Positions 1-12,684 of a stretch of 64,000 nt of DNA are shown piece after piece. Numbering within the stretch: position 1 is the first letter of the stretch; every line of letters starts with the position of its first letter. The translations under genes were made by a program, and so were the position numbers. The stretch is from positions 372,001-436,000 of the forward strand of contig JAACJO010000011.1 in the NCBI GenBank assembly GCA_013368445.1. The letters run 5' to 3'. This stretch comes from Leucocoprinus leucothites (Eukaryota; Basidiomycota; Agaricomycetes; Agaricales; Agaricaceae). A model generated the notes under the pieces. That model was not told where the DNA came from. It worked only from the letters and a program-made list of their open reading frames with translations, and did no database searches.

Positions 1-2157
1 CGTAAGGCTGTTCGCTGTGGTCTGTGGCTTGCTTTTAACTGGTCATCTGCCATGTGTAGAAACGTGGAACTCATCTTGGCCCTCCTCATCATGCGACTTG
101 CAATAGTAAGTTTTCCAGTTTCATGTTCTTGTCAATCAGTTGAATATTATTTTGAAAGTTTGCACGAAACGCATCTATGGAGTTCGTTACAAGTGCATGC
201 ATGCTGACTGTCCGGACTTTGACCTCTGCAGCACGTGCGAAAGCCATCCGATTGCATTACATCCGGACACCCACCCATTGTTGAAGATGAAGACACCTGA
301 TAGTGTCATTCCGAAAGTCTGTTCCCATAAACGCCCCCCTATTGTTGATCTCGGGGTTAGCGGGAATCATGGGTCCAGTTCCGCCTCGCCTTTCGACGAC
401 AATGAGAACTTACCCTCTGAAGCTCTGGAGCTCATCGGGAATTCGTTCATCTGGGGATTCATGCACGCACCCTCAGTCTCAGAAGAGTCTGGCACGCAGA
501 CTCCTCCCGTTCAACCGGTGCTCATTCCACGCCTTGATGAAATATCACCTTCGGTTAGTTGTACTCTTCCAGCGCAAGAAGCTCGTCCTCTCCCAGTCCC
601 ACCTTATCCCTCCGATGCACATATCAATGGGGACCACGTTCTCGCTACCCCACTTCTAGCAGGAAATGATGAAGACAGCAGGCCTGCAACACCGTCTCCC
701 ATTAGGGTTTCTCGCGAGGGTGAAGATGTTTCTCGAATGCTAGAAAGCGCAGCCTGGCCTGGTTCTACCGCCGGACTTGAGCGCCTCATGAGGTCGTTCT
801 CTTTCCAGTCTGAGTCAAGTCATCAGTCAGAACACGGGAATTCAAGCCTCCCAGCTACGGTGCATTCGGACAGGGCTCCTGAGATTGCCTTCACCTCTTC
901 TCCATTGACAGGCGAGGAAGCCTTGTTGAACCCACCGTCTAGTGTTGTGACAGATATGCAACAAAAGTCTTCGCAGCCTGTGAGCATGTCTCGACAAACG
1001 CTCGCAATGCTGTTGGGCGGCTATCAAACACCTGCAAGTGTCGAGTCATTTTCTTCAGCTGTATCGCAGGAGGAGGCCAGCAAGGTTCCCCTGCCCAAGC
1101 CCTCGGCTGTCTCTCCCAAACCAAGCACACCCGAGATGGTTGTTGTTTCACCCTCAGTCAAGTTAACCGGAGAGCAGAAGTGTGTTGAAGGATCTGTTCG
1201 ATCTACGGGAAAGCCAGAACCGGAGTCTGCCCAGGAAGAACCAGTTATTGTAGAGGTTGACCAAGGCAAATCCAAGATCTTCCTTAGCGCTATGTTCGTT
1301 GAAGACTCGACGGTAACCGACGGCCAAAATTTCCCCCCGGGTGCAGAGTTTATGAAATGCTGGAGGATGCTTAATGACTCGGAGCATGACTGGCCAGAGA
1401 CGACTGAGTTGGTATATGTAGCTGGCGAGGCGCTTGGTATGAAGAAGGACGGTGTAGTCCACGTTGGTACAGTCAAAACAGGGACGGAAGTTGAGCTATG
1501 GACTGGGGAATTGAAGGTACGTTCATGAAATAAACTCTTAAGCTTTTTTTTTTGATCTGAGCAATGCTCCTTTGTGTCCTCCTTTTGAATTAGGCTCCTG
1601 ATGTGGCTGGGCGATACGTCAGTTACTGGAGGCTTCGAGATGGGGATGGAATGCTGTTCGGTGATAGCATTTGGATCGAGTGCGTGGCTTGCTTTGTTCG
1701 AGTGGTTTTTAAGCTCGAGGACGTTGCTTTGTCCTCTTACTGATGATGACATTTTAGCATTGTTGTTGCGGATGCTCATTTGAACGATGATTCCGACCAA
1801 TCGATCGCTTCGTCCCTTGTTGTGATGCCACGAGCGCTACCTAGTGTTACAGTGACGTCGGTCGCTGAACATCCAGTTCAAAGAGGTGGACGAGGTGCGG
1901 GCACCGCTACGTTGACTAATGGGACTGGGACTCCGACGATTGCGTCCCTGTCGCTTCCATCCTCTGGTTCTGGAATTGGTTCGGATACGGATTCCGAAGT
2001 CTCGTTGGTTAGTATTCCATCGTCGGATGAAGCAGAGATTTGGGAGGACGTTGGATCGTCGATTGGTGGAGCTACTGGGGATAGAAATGCCCCAAACCAA
2101 AGTGAGGCGATCGATTATGTTCTCCTTTACGACGACCGGTCATCTGAGGATGAGTGA
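1..2157 (+). CDS. NBR1-like selective autophagy receptor, 3' part
   Basis: The 5' end lies outside the window. Exons read as 60-105, 159-1516, 1594-1679 and 1758-2157; position 1 looks like the last base of an earlier exon, because GTAAGG follows it. Joining 105 to 159 restores a ZZ zinc finger (TCNICTKRIYGVRYKC, then CPDFDLCSTC). A long Ser/Pro-rich disordered stretch follows. An FW (four-tryptophan, NBR1-type) domain spans about 1280-1680, with conserved Trp in KCWRMLN, DWPETTELVY and VSYWRLRDGDG. ZZ plus FW is the NBR1 signature. Family members bind ubiquitinated or vacuole-bound cargo and link it to Atg8. The acidic C-terminus holds EIWEDV at about 2035, a good Atg8-interacting motif. A PB1 domain, if present, would lie upstream of the window. 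Confidence 0.85.
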
Positions 2158-2205
2158 ATCGGGAAAGTGGATTCTAAAGATTCTTTCACCCCTTCTAGTA
2201 GGTAT

Positions 2206-2221
2206 AGAGAGAGAGAGAGAA
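2206..2221. repeat. (GA)n microsatellite
   Basis: A short uninterrupted GA run lies in the 3' region just after the NBR1-like stop codon. It is a simple repeat with no evident function. Confidence 0.8.
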
Positions 2222-2397
2222 GGGGTTGTAACATTATGTGTCTCTTGTGAATTTTTTTTGTGCGACAAATTTCTTGTTCCTGTTGTCTTGCTACCCTTTT
2301 GCCTAATCGCCTTACAAGATCTGGTATCGTGCAGCGCCATTCAAATTTTATTGATTGATGTAAATAATGTTATGCGATGGCTAACAGCATGGGTATG

Positions 2398-3666
2398 TCA
2401 TTTTGAGGGTTTGAGAATTATCACAGCATCGGGGCCGACGACTTGGGTATCAAGATGTTGTAAGGTTGGTATCTGAAGGTTTAGGCTGAACGGGGGCCAT
2501 GATCAGGAGGGACGAAGGCGAATACGTACATGCGTAGGAATAGCAGATGAGTATGACACGCCGTCAGTGCCGATGAGGGTGGGTGCGACGGTAACGATGA
2601 GAGCATCGATGAGAGGGGTGGAGAGACTCGCTTGCAAGAAGGAGTTGATGATTCGGGCGCCGCCTTCCACCATGAGGGACTTGATTCCGAGACTAGAGAG
2701 TTTTTGGAGAACAGCGGAAACCGGAAGTACTGAAAATAAATTTTATGATGACGTTAGTCAGATGGAAAAAGAGAAGCAAGGAACGAGGGGGGTGTAGTTT
2801 ACTGTGAGAAAAGAAGGGATGGGGGTTGTGACTGCAGGGATGGAAAGATGGGAAGTCTGAGGGAGATAGAGAGGATGCATGGCTGATCAATTGGACAAAA
2901 AAAGATTAGCGCAAGGATGTCAATCTCGCCTCATGTTGGGGCAAGGAGAGAGTGGGTGTGAGGTACTACAGGGATGCGAAAAGTATGCAAAGAAATGGCA
3001 GGTACGGACACGCGGGCCGAAGTGATAAAGGAGATGGGAAGGACCTACGCCTTTGCGAGGGTTGTTCGAGCTCAATGATAGAAGCACCAGCCTGTGAGAG
3101 TTTCTGATGTCGTTGCTGCCAGTGAGCGCGATCATCGCCTTGTTCCGGGGGAGAACAGAGAACCCAGGGCTGGCGGCCAGTGTTGGCTCTGTAGTTGTTC
3201 AGAAGCTTGCAGGTAGGGGATAGGCGGAGAGTAGGGTCGAGGATGATGGGTCTTGGTAATGGATGATGGATATGGTCGAAGCGCGGGGGGAGATGACGGG
3301 CTGGGTGTGAAAATGGGAGAGTGAAGGGTGGGTGAGGTGGTGTGGAGGGGTGTTAAGCGTACTGTTGAGCTGCGGATCATCGTTCACTGCTGTTCCAACC
3401 CCGATCATTATTCCGTCGTGTAGTGTACGCATCCAGTGCGTCATGATCATACTTTCCTTTCCACTCAAGATCAGCTGCTTCCCGTGCTGTCCAGCGATCT
3501 TTGCGTCCAATGACTGAGCATATGTGAGTGTTACGTGTGGTCTGTTTCCAGGTGGAGTTTCCTGGAGATGGGCTAATGCAGAGAGGAGATAGGCTGGAGG
3601 CAAAGGTCCAGCGGACATAACGAGTAACTTAATGAATGTGCGCCGAGGATGCGAGCTAAATTTCAT
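2398..3666 (-). CDS. RIB7: 2,5-diamino-6-ribosylamino-pyrimidinone 5'-phosphate reductase
   Basis: This NADPH-dependent reductase catalyses an early step of fungal riboflavin synthesis. Exons read from the minus strand are 3666-3363, 3300-3049, 2729-2530 and 2472-2398. Family landmarks are VTLTYAQSLDAKIAG, LSGKESMIMTHWMRTLHDGI, GVGTAVNDDPQLN joined to TRHLPPR, PRPIILDPTLRLSP, GRQPWVLCSP, SLGIKSLMVEGGA and DALIVTVAPTLIG. All splice phases agree. The start is either ATG 3666 or ATG 3618 (MSAGPLPP). The shorter form gives about 260 residues, the usual size for this family. The 2730-3048 intron is about 319 nt, far longer than its neighbours, and could hide an unrecognised small exon. It shares an upstream region with the RhoGEF gene starting at 3929. 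Confidence 0.88.
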
Positions 3667-3928
3667 TTAGGGTGTGACGAATGTGACTGGTGATGCGCTT
3701 CTGACGTCAAGAACAGTTGTTGTTGGGAACGACTCGGAATGCGATTTCAACTTTTCCTTCTCCAAACTCTGGCCTGCTCCTCTGAAAGGCAAGAAAGAGT
3801 CCACGCCACAGAGTCCTCGTTTTCACAATCAGCTGTAATTATACTAATCTGGTTTAGACTAGACTTGGCATAGCACAAAAGACCCTCCTGTTCGGCTCAC
3901 TGGTCTGCGGCTCATTCAGCTGCCTCCT

Positions 3929-6795
3929 ATGGCAGCGCTTGTGGATTCATGGCATTCGTGGACCCAATCAGTGACCCCGGCACAACCCAAGCCTACCAGC
4001 GAGTCCATGTCCAGTCAAAGCGTCGGGCGGCGAGGCGGAGTCCAGTGGGAACCACCAGCCAATCCTTCGTGCACAACACCAGCGACTAGTACCGTAGATT
4101 CACGATGCAGACATAATCAGACGATGGTTCCTGACACGAGCTCACACCATCGTTCACGCGTCCTTGTTGATCCTCCTCCCAGCCCTACCACGCCCCCCAG
4201 TGACCAACCCGCCCGCTCAGGAGGCGCAAATGTCAGCACTCCTCTGTCCCCTCCACGTCAAGTAGCCTCTAGTCTATTGCCGACCACTCAAAACCAGTTG
4301 CCATTTCCCTCTTCCCTCCCCTTACCTCCCCCTCCAGACTTTTCTGCCATGCTTGCCCTCTTGCCCGAAATCCCGATTCGTCGCCAAAACAAGTTGCGCA
4401 AGCCCAGTCGTATTTCCGCGACCCCTCCTGTTCTCGCACCCTTGTCGTTCATTGAAGAACCAGAGTTGGATCTCGAATTTGAGCACATCTCTCACGACGT
4501 ACAACGCAGTTCACCTCATCCCTTGCGTCAATCTCTTACGAGTGAATCTCTTAACCCACAGGATGTTCCTTTACCTGAACAGTGTGAACACCCACAACGG
4601 CAGACGTTTGTGGCACGCAGACTCACCAAGCGCCGGAGGCCTTCGCTTGCGCCTATACCCCAGGAGCAAGTCGTCTCATCTTCATCCGGTGCCGCTGCAG
4701 CCGCGGCTGTGACCGGCAATCCTGCCGCTCCTATTGCTGCCCTTTCCCAGATATCCTCTCACTCCAAGCCTCATCGTGCTCGGAGTGACAATGGGCATGG
4801 TATTCGGCACTCAGTCTCTGTTAAGAGACAGAGTATCATCCGAAGGCTCAGCATGCGCACTCCCAAGCCCTCCTTTGAGAGTCAGACAACGAGTTCAGGT
4901 CTGTCTTCGGTGGGTCCAGCGACTCCTGTATCTCAGTCGTCTGGGATGTGGTCAAGATGGCGAGGAGCTGTGAGCGAGGCTGGGCATGGTGGCACTACTG
5001 AAGATACTCCTGTTTCTCTGCCTCTAGTAAGAGTGTCTTCGCCTTTTTCCATACACATGGTACGTAAGGCCCAAACTAGTCCCCTATTTTTATAGCTCTC
5101 GACACTGACAGGTTCTGCTGCTAGCCCTCAAAACAGGATTCAGACGATTTGGCGCCGACAGTAACAATACCCCCAACCAGGACGGATATGTCCGACTCTA
5201 GACCGTGTACTCTCAGCCACTATGACCCTGGTGAATTATCAAACCCTATCTCTAATTTCGCTTTTACCCGTCCTCGTGCCAAATTTACTCTGGAAGGAAA
5301 CGAATCAGAAGCAGAGACGTCAATGCCTCCTTCACCTATTCTCGGAATGAAAACATTGGGACGCTTCACACCTGACAGTCAAAGAGGGCCGCCTTCACGT
5401 ACTCAGTCTGCCCACGATCCCCGATTCCTGGCGCCATTGCCAAATCCTGAGCCTACGGCTAAAGTATCCCGGCGTCGTTGGACCTTTGCTATGGCAATGA
5501 CGGACGAGGACATCACGGACGAGGTTCTAGTCGAGGAACTTGAACGTATGCGGTTACGCAAGACATGGAGTGGGAGTGTTGACGACATGAGTGACATCTG
5601 GGACCCGGACTATGTATTGTTCGGAACATTCGGATCGCAAGAGTTGACAGATTCCCCTCAAGAAGATATTTCTCCTCAGCGGCATCATCTCATTGAACAC
5701 TCCGACCATAGTTTACGAGATTCAAAGCGCCCAATAGACTTGTCTTACACTGCCTCTTTACCCTCTTTTCCGCATCAACACCGAATCAACTCAGCTCCTC
5801 TCCCTGACTCAGGATCGACACAGCAATGGCAGACAGCAAGGAGGGTACTGCTTACATGCCGCGAGCTCGTGCGAACGGAGAGACATTATTTGGCATCGTT
5901 AAAGGCACTTTTGGCTTCCGAAACGGAGACTGCTCCCCCGCCTTTGATGTTGAGATATGCTGAGGAGTTGGCCAAGGTTAGCCAGTCATTTCTGGCACAG
6001 ATCGAAGGAAACCCAAGTTCCTGGGGAGTGGCGGCGGCATTTTTAGGTGTCGAGGAAGCCTTTGACGGGGCTTTTGTCGGTTGGTGCGGTGTGGTCGGGG
6101 TGTGGTTTGATAACTCTACAGACGATGCATCCAAAACTGATTCAAGAGCGCCTTCATCGTATCCCCGGAAGCTCACCAAATCCAGTAAACAAAAGTTGAA
6201 CGATGAGTTTAACGAGAAGGAGGATCAAAAAGCGGAAGAGGAGACAACGATTGGTGGTCGGGTGAGGAAGATGAGCTCTTGGAGGAGGAGCCTTAGTTCT
6301 ATCACGGATGCAGCCACCAGTGCTTCAAGTGTCAAGAAGAAAGAAAAGGGGTCTACGCCTCCACCTTCGTTTTCTCTCTACGGTCCCCGACAACGGCGGA
6401 AGAGTAAAACAACGAAAAAGCCACCAATACGTGATTTAGCAATTTTGCCGACACAGAGAATCTTGAGATATGTCTTGCTCTACAGAGGTATGCCACTTTT
6501 CTTTGATCATCGTTTGGGTTGACTGACGTGAATTATAGATTTACTTGCGCATACTCCTTCCACCTCACCCTCTCGTGGCCTCATCAAGCGAGCTGCAGAC
6601 GCTGCTTTGAGGATCGCACAAAGGTGTGACCGTGCTCAGACCAACTCGGCTTTCATAGTCGATAAAAACAAGGACGATCCTCCTCCACCCGCTCCTATGA
6701 CGTCCCCTACTGTGGATGTAACCCCTAGCTCTGAAGGTGATATCGAACTCTCTGCATCGATATCAAAGCTCAGTTCTGCAACCGGAACCTCGTGA
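3929..6795 (+). CDS. Rho guanine nucleotide exchange factor (DH domain)
   Basis: Exons are 3929-5059, 5125-6487 and 6539-6795, giving about 916 residues. The first 600 residues are Ser/Pro-rich and predicted disordered. A DH (RhoGEF) domain starts near residue 615 (TARRVLLTCRELVRTERHYL), and its C-terminal helix reads RDLAILPTQRILRYVLLYR joined across the last intron to DLLAHTPS. DH domains drive GDP release from Rho/Rac/Cdc42 GTPases. Here the two halves are separated by about 100 charged, Ser/Lys-rich residues, and no PH domain is visible after the DH. The protein ends about 80 residues after the last DH helix. Assignment as a RhoGEF is firm; the target GTPase cannot be read from the sequence. 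Confidence 0.85.
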
Positions 6796-7685
6796 TACTC
6801 TGCAATTCCAAGAGCTCTATTTCATTGTTTCTTTCCCTTTGGCTTTCCTCTCATCCATCTGTCCACTCGTCCCGGCATGATACTAGATTTACCCCGTTGG
6901 ACTCAGCTCTCACATACCTCCGTCGTCGTTATATCGTGCACATCTTCATCCGTCGCTTAACCTACTTTTATCCCCCTGGCTACCCCGAAATGTCCTGAAG
7001 CTGTCATGATTTGGTTGCCCTACGTCCCTTGCGACCTCATTCCCAGAGCACCTTAACGAGCCTGATCAACTAACTCTCCTTTTCTTTGTGGAATTTTCAT
7101 TGTGGCGTTCTCCGACTACTTTAATTTGTTCGAAAATGATCATAAATGAGCGCTTTCGCCGCGACAAGCATCAATCCTTCATATTCCAATCTTCGTTTCC
7201 ATTCCATCATTCTAACCATGACGACTCGCTTTGCAACCTTGATTTGACCTTACCGTGTTTGTCTCTCTATAGTCCCTCCTCCCCAGAGCTATCCCCTCGT
7301 CGACTCCTTTTAATCACTTGCATTCTGAAATCTATCCATTCTAATGCTATCTAGGCTCCTCTTGTCATTCATGTTCATATACCCTTTTCAGCATTTACTC
7401 TCCATCATCATCAATGTTCTCGTACATTTTACGCTCGCTTTTTTTTTTTTATCAAACACGCTCCTACGTTCCCCCTCTTCTGGTTTCAAATCTCCTAGAA
7501 TTCATCCATTCGTAGTTGTATAAATAGGCTGTACCGTCTCTCCCTCGGACTCAGTCCCGCATACACAGAGTATACCGATATTATACCCCATCTTTCCTTC
7601 CCCTTTGCATGATTATCTATCTATTACTCAAAATACAATAACGGCTTTCCATCATTGACTGAATGATTGGAGTGACTATATGCTA
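6796..7685. other. Convergent 3' intergenic region
   Basis: The RhoGEF gene and the gene ending at 7686 converge here. The plus strand is pyrimidine-rich, with a run of about 12 T at 7439-7450. Short frames show no recognisable protein. It probably holds both 3' UTRs and polyadenylation signals. Confidence 0.5.
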
Positions 7686-10085
7686 CTAGTTCCTGAAGCG
7701 AGGACTAGGTTTGAGAGGAAAGAAATCTAACGGCTGGTCTTGAACTAGTCTGTTTGACGGTATCTCTGATACCGGGTCTTCGACTGTCTCTTGTTCGCCG
7801 CCACTAGCTTCTTCAAGAAGTTGGCGAAGGCGAGAGGGCGGGAGGATATGTCGTATAGGAGAAATTCCCGTTCTGGGTTGGACGTGGCTTTCACCAGCGG
7901 AGGACGCCCTTCTGCGACGCCGTGGAATCGATATAGGAGTTGTGTTGCTGCTGCCGTTGACGATAGATGGAGAATCTGTGGACTCGTAGTTGCGATGGCG
8001 GCTAGAGCGATCGGTTTTAGGAGGAGGGGACAGAGATGCTCGAGGCACTTCACGAGGATTGGATTGAGATCTCCTGTGCAAATTCCACGCTTGGCTTTTG
8101 TTAAAATATAACGGAGTAGCATGTTGGATGACGTTGGCCTTCCAAGGCGGAGATGAAACGGTATTGGGTACTGGAGGTGCCGCTGTAGGTGCTCGAGGAA
8201 TAGTAGGGTATAGGCTAGGCGCTGGTTTTCTCTCGGCGGTGAGTTTGGGTACAACAGTTTTCTTGACGATTTGGATCAGTTTGATTTTCTTTCCTTGGTT
8301 TGGATGTAAGAGTCGAGGAGAACAAGCGAACGTGAGAGGTACGAGAATCTTTTCGCCATCCTTGATTCTGCCGGCCTGTTCTACCCGGCGATCCTCAACA
8401 GAGTAGTCAAATTGCCAGTAAAGCTTATTCGAGTCTAAAGCCTGAGAAGTCTCGATGTTGTCGCTTAGAGAAGATGACCCAGCTGCTGGCGTCGCCACGC
8501 TTGGTGACGCGATTTCAGTTCCGTGGACAGTATACATCCCACTAGTTTTGAGACCAAGATAAGCTTGACGGGAAAGAAAGTCTCGACTCTCGTCACTGTT
8601 GACAATTAGCCGCCTCAAAATAGGTAGACCATCGAACGGCGCATAGTGAAACCGGAAGACCTCCCTCTTCGTGGGTATGAAGGTGACGACATCCACTTCA
8701 GTATTCCCAGTGTCCACCAGGCAACGTCTAGAGACTTCAGCTCTCCTGAACGAAGGTTGAACTGTACGGAAACCCTCTTGGTCTATTACAAGGGATAGAG
8801 TGACGTTTTGAAGCCAAGGGTACTGACGATGGGGATAAACTCGCGGTGTGGATGTAGGTTTAGTTGTGCATGTTTGAGGAGACAAAGATTGAGGATGTTG
8901 AGAAAGGAGCGGTGTGAACGGAGACCTAGATGGGGACGGGAGCTTATGTGCCACCACTGAGAAATGAGGGTCGGGAGAACCGCCAGGTGCTGAGTCTATG
9001 CCTATTTCACGGTCTATTGCAATCGTATCTCCCGGTCGGGTTGTGGTTTCAACATTTGGAATCTCAAGTTTTGAGAACACCGCCACATCTCCAGTTAGAT
9101 TTGGAATTTGAAATTCCTTTCTGTACTTCGGCGAGCCACAGGCACGGTATATCGCAGGCCTTCGTGAGAGAGATGAAGCCGAACCCAGTGTTGGAACAGT
9201 TGAGGTCTCTCCCGTGCAAAATTCTATGGAGCTGATCTCTCCAGGATAAGAGTCGTCTGTACAAGTTGAATGGATGAGATACACTCATTTCCCAAAGGAG
9301 AAGAGATCTGTACCCTGTGTAGCGGACAATGGGTTGCTTTCCTTTGGTAGGCTTGAGAACGAGTCTGAGGTGGATGGGGAAGTCAAAGTGATACAGTTGT
9401 AACCCACCGACTGCGCATCAGCCAAAATGGGATCTCGCAGAGATGTACCCTCGGCAATAGGGAGATGAGGTTCGTCAATAAACTCTTGATCTGAGAGGGC
9501 AGAAATATGTGCTTCGCTCCTATCCTCCTCTGATAGTGCCAGCGAAGGTAGAGCGTGGCCCCATTGAGATGCGCCTATCCACGAGTCCTCGTAATACGCA
9601 GGCTGGTTACCATCTTGCCATTGGTCCTGGATTTCCTTGCCATCTCGAATGAAGTCTCCTGTAAGGGTATTGGAGGTCCAGCATAGAGAAGGTCGACGTC
9701 GAGTGGCCTGGCACGCAAAGTGCTGAAAGGCGTCAAATCCAGTACACGCGTGCTCATCAGATATTGCCGTACTAGAGACGTTGAGGGCAGATCCGTTTGA
9801 ACCGTGGTTGGCAATGAGTAAAGTGGATCTTGAAAGGTTGAATTCCCAACTCCGCGGGCTGGAATCAAGAGATAAAAGACACGGCTCATCCTGCTCATCG
9901 AAAGGCACCGTCGCTGAGGAAGTATTTTTAAAGAGGAAGATCGGTATTTCTCCTGAGGTAGTGGATGTAGTTAAATCGGAGGGTGACAAGATCGGTGATG
10001 GGGGTATCAGCTCAAGAAGGGCCATGAGAGACGGTGATGATGGTAGCGGACGAGGAGTTAATTGGCTGGGATTTGTTACCATCAT
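7686..10085 (-). CDS. Conserved-looking hypothetical protein, about 780 aa
   Basis: I do not recognise this protein. Two long frames lie in the same frame, separated only by a TGA at 9285-9287. A 57-nt intron (9257-9313, GTACAG to TACAG) removes the stop and keeps the phase, giving exons 10085-9314 and 9256-7686. The first ATG codons are 10085 and 10082; a longer frame starts only at a TTG. The N-terminal third is Ser/Pro/Thr-rich. The middle part (about 8800-8300) is denser in hydrophobic and aromatic residues and could be a beta-rich folded domain (for example FRFHYAPFDGLPILRRLIV and LYWQFDYSVEDRR). The C-terminal 200 residues are basic and low in complexity. There is no signal peptide or membrane segment. 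A nuclear or cytoplasmic scaffold is possible, but that is a guess. Confidence 0.7.
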
Positions 10086-10262
10086 TGCTGTTATTTGTGC
10101 AGCCAACTAAACATCACCGACGCCTTGCATGGAAGGGGGAAGGAAACTTGAGTTAGCGGCGGACGAAATTGAACACGCTGTTTTATAAATAGATTGGCTA
10201 CATACAATTCTAAAAACATTCTACTGCACTTTTCTATTTACCAACAGGGCCATATGATGAGG

Positions 10263-12684
10263 CTAGAGCTCTAGCTTGCCTTCCAAGACAAGCTGCCTCA
10301 CTCTCTCCTGCTTTCCTTTTACAAGAGCAACGTTCTTCAAGATACAATAGTCGCCAAACTCATTTTGTAGTTGCCAAGCCTCTCCTGGCAGCCAGAGTGC
10401 ACGAGTCAAAAGAGACGAATGTCTCGGATCCAAGAATGGCTCGCAAATCGCCCGCTCCCATCTTTTGGGGTCAGTGGCATAACGAGGCTCTAAAGGAGAC
10501 CCAGCGGGATGCACAGGGTAGTCTAGATCGATCAGGTAGTCACAAGTCTCTAGTTGGACCTAATTCAGTGCAATGTCAAGTAAGAACAAATCCCTATAGC
10601 TTGAGGTAACGCACATAACGAGAGGTGTCTTCTTTATTTAGGTCGTTGACATCTGTTGGAACGTAGCTGGTCTCTGGCCTAAGCCACCATGAGTCACTAT
10701 GTGTATTGGAATCAGCGGTCTCGTTGAAATGCCGAGGTAGTTGCCCGCGGAAATCACTCTTGATGAACTCGACGCGAACCCCAGTGGGTACCAGATAGTG
10801 GCCTGCAAAGCGGTGCCACTCTTTACCAAGGCAGAGAACAAGGTCAAAGTGTTTCACAGGAGTGATGTCTACGGGTGGAATATCCTCTTCTCGAGTTCCC
10901 GGTGGGAAGACGGGGAGAAGGCCAGTGCTATTTAGAAGCTGGGGGATTTCGATACCCCCAAAATTGGACAGTACGGATAACGGGGCGTGATAATACACCC
11001 ATTGTGCACGAATACGACACAGCGATAAGAACGCTGTTCCTACGACGAGAGATAGGGTGAAGTTACGGAACATCAACGTTTGTGATGCCTATGGTACGAA
11101 GAAGCATTAATAGGTGATGGATCTGAGTTAACCTCACTCACCTGATAAGGGGATTTAGTGACCTTGATGAATACCACTTCCATCCAACCCCGCATAAGGT
11201 ATAACGTCACAGCCGCATTAAAGCATAGGAGTGGATAAGCTGGGAACATGAAGCGCTCTTCTTTGTGAGCTTGTGCAGTCAATATGGCTAACCACAAATA
11301 GAAAGGGGCAAGTCGGAGAGCGAGGAGGGTGAAAGGTGAGCTTTGTTCACTAGTTGGGCTTATGAAGCCCAGACGCTTACGATCAACGATGTAAGTAACG
11401 GCCAATGCAGGTAGTGAAAAGAGGGAGAGCGGCAGCAAATAATTGAAGTTGAGGAGTAGGTTGTTGATGTAGAAGTGCCAGGGAGACGTTCCATAGAGGT
11501 CAGGTCCTCTTTCTGACCCTCCAAAAATGTTGTACTTGACAATGTTCCATGGTACAATTACCAACTTCCCGTACGCCAAAGAGTCGATACCGACCACAGG
11601 GACCTATGCAAAGTTAGACTCGTGTTCTAATCAGGTGGAAATTAGTGTACGTACAAAAATCAAACTTGCGGCTGCGACAGCTGTCAGAAACCTCGTCCAC
11701 CGTTGGATCAACCAGGAACTTTTAGCTTGTGGTGGAACCCGGTCACCTCCGTAGACAAAGAGTTCCTCGAACACGAAAGGGATAGAGATTGCTAGCGCGA
11801 ATGGCCATCCAACAATGGCACCAAGAGCGAAAAACAAAGTTGCTCCAAGGGTACGTCTCTTGTTGCTGAGCGTTGCCGGCTCAAGAGTATACGAGAACGC
11901 AAAGGCAGTCGTATACATGGCAAACGAAGAAGGCAAGAAAGCTGAGAGTCCTGTCAGAAATGTGAAATAGTGAGTCGCCTGGAGCTTCACCTGTAGAAGC
12001 ATTCCACATCCCAGCGCTCAGAAGCATCATAAAAAAAAGATAACGACCGACTCGATCATTGACCTTGGAAGCCACAGCGCGATAGAACGCGCACTCGGCA
12101 ACAGTAGAAATTCCAGCAAGAAACCAACGAACAGCAAAGAAGGCAGGCCTCTGGTTAGAATATTGAAATAGGCGTGAGCTGCTGCTAAAGAAATCTAGGA
12201 TGGCATAAATACCTTGTTAGGCCCCAACAAAAAGCCGATGAATTTGGCAGGAAGAAGGTGAATAAGAATATAGGCCCAGCTTCGGATACCATACTGAGGA
12301 GCGACTTCCCAGGTTTGGAATCCATACCCGTGGTCAAGGAAATGGAGAGGTTCCCAAAAGTTGTACACTGTAAAATGTCAATTTCGAGAGCAGCATAAGG
12401 AGGTTCATGACATCACCTTCATCGCAATCGTCGATATTTGAATACATTGCACCAAGAGCTCGTACGAGGAGCATGATACGAAGGGCGACGGAGAAGCTCG
12501 GGGTCCATGGTCGACGTTGTGCCCTGAAACAGATTCAAGTACGCGCCGCGACGCGTTCTGAGGCGACATACCTACGAAGTTGATCCTGAAGGATTCCGGT
12601 ATGTCGCGGCTCTGGCTTAGGCTTTGGTTCCTTGTTCCCTAAATCTGGGCGGCGGAAGCGAAGAGTCTGGACGTCGGACGACAT
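10263..12684 (-). CDS. ALG9: Dolichyl-P-mannose alpha-1,2-mannosyltransferase
   Basis: This GT22 enzyme of the ER membrane adds alpha-1,2-linked mannoses to the lipid-linked oligosaccharide in the ER lumen. About nine exons are needed. Landmarks in order are the start MSSDVQTLRFRRPDLG, the catalytic loop SNIDDCDE joined to VYNFWEPLHFLDHG, NAST joined to AFLPSSFAMYTT, LGAIVGWPFALAISIPFVFEE, GPDLYGTSPWHFYINNLLLN, the luminal AHKEERFMFPAYPL motif shared by GT22 enzymes, and a hydrophilic C-terminal domain ending GKQERVRQLVLEGKLEL. Many hydrophobic segments fit a polytopic membrane protein. The SPWHFYINNLLLN and YGIRSWAY motifs favour ALG9 over ALG12 or the GPI-anchor homologues. Confidence 0.93.

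Noticed and set aside
1024..1800. 258-codon minus-strand frame
   Set aside because: It lies antisense to the NBR1-like exons and crosses two of its introns. It has no family resemblance, and the plus strand encodes a clear FW domain.
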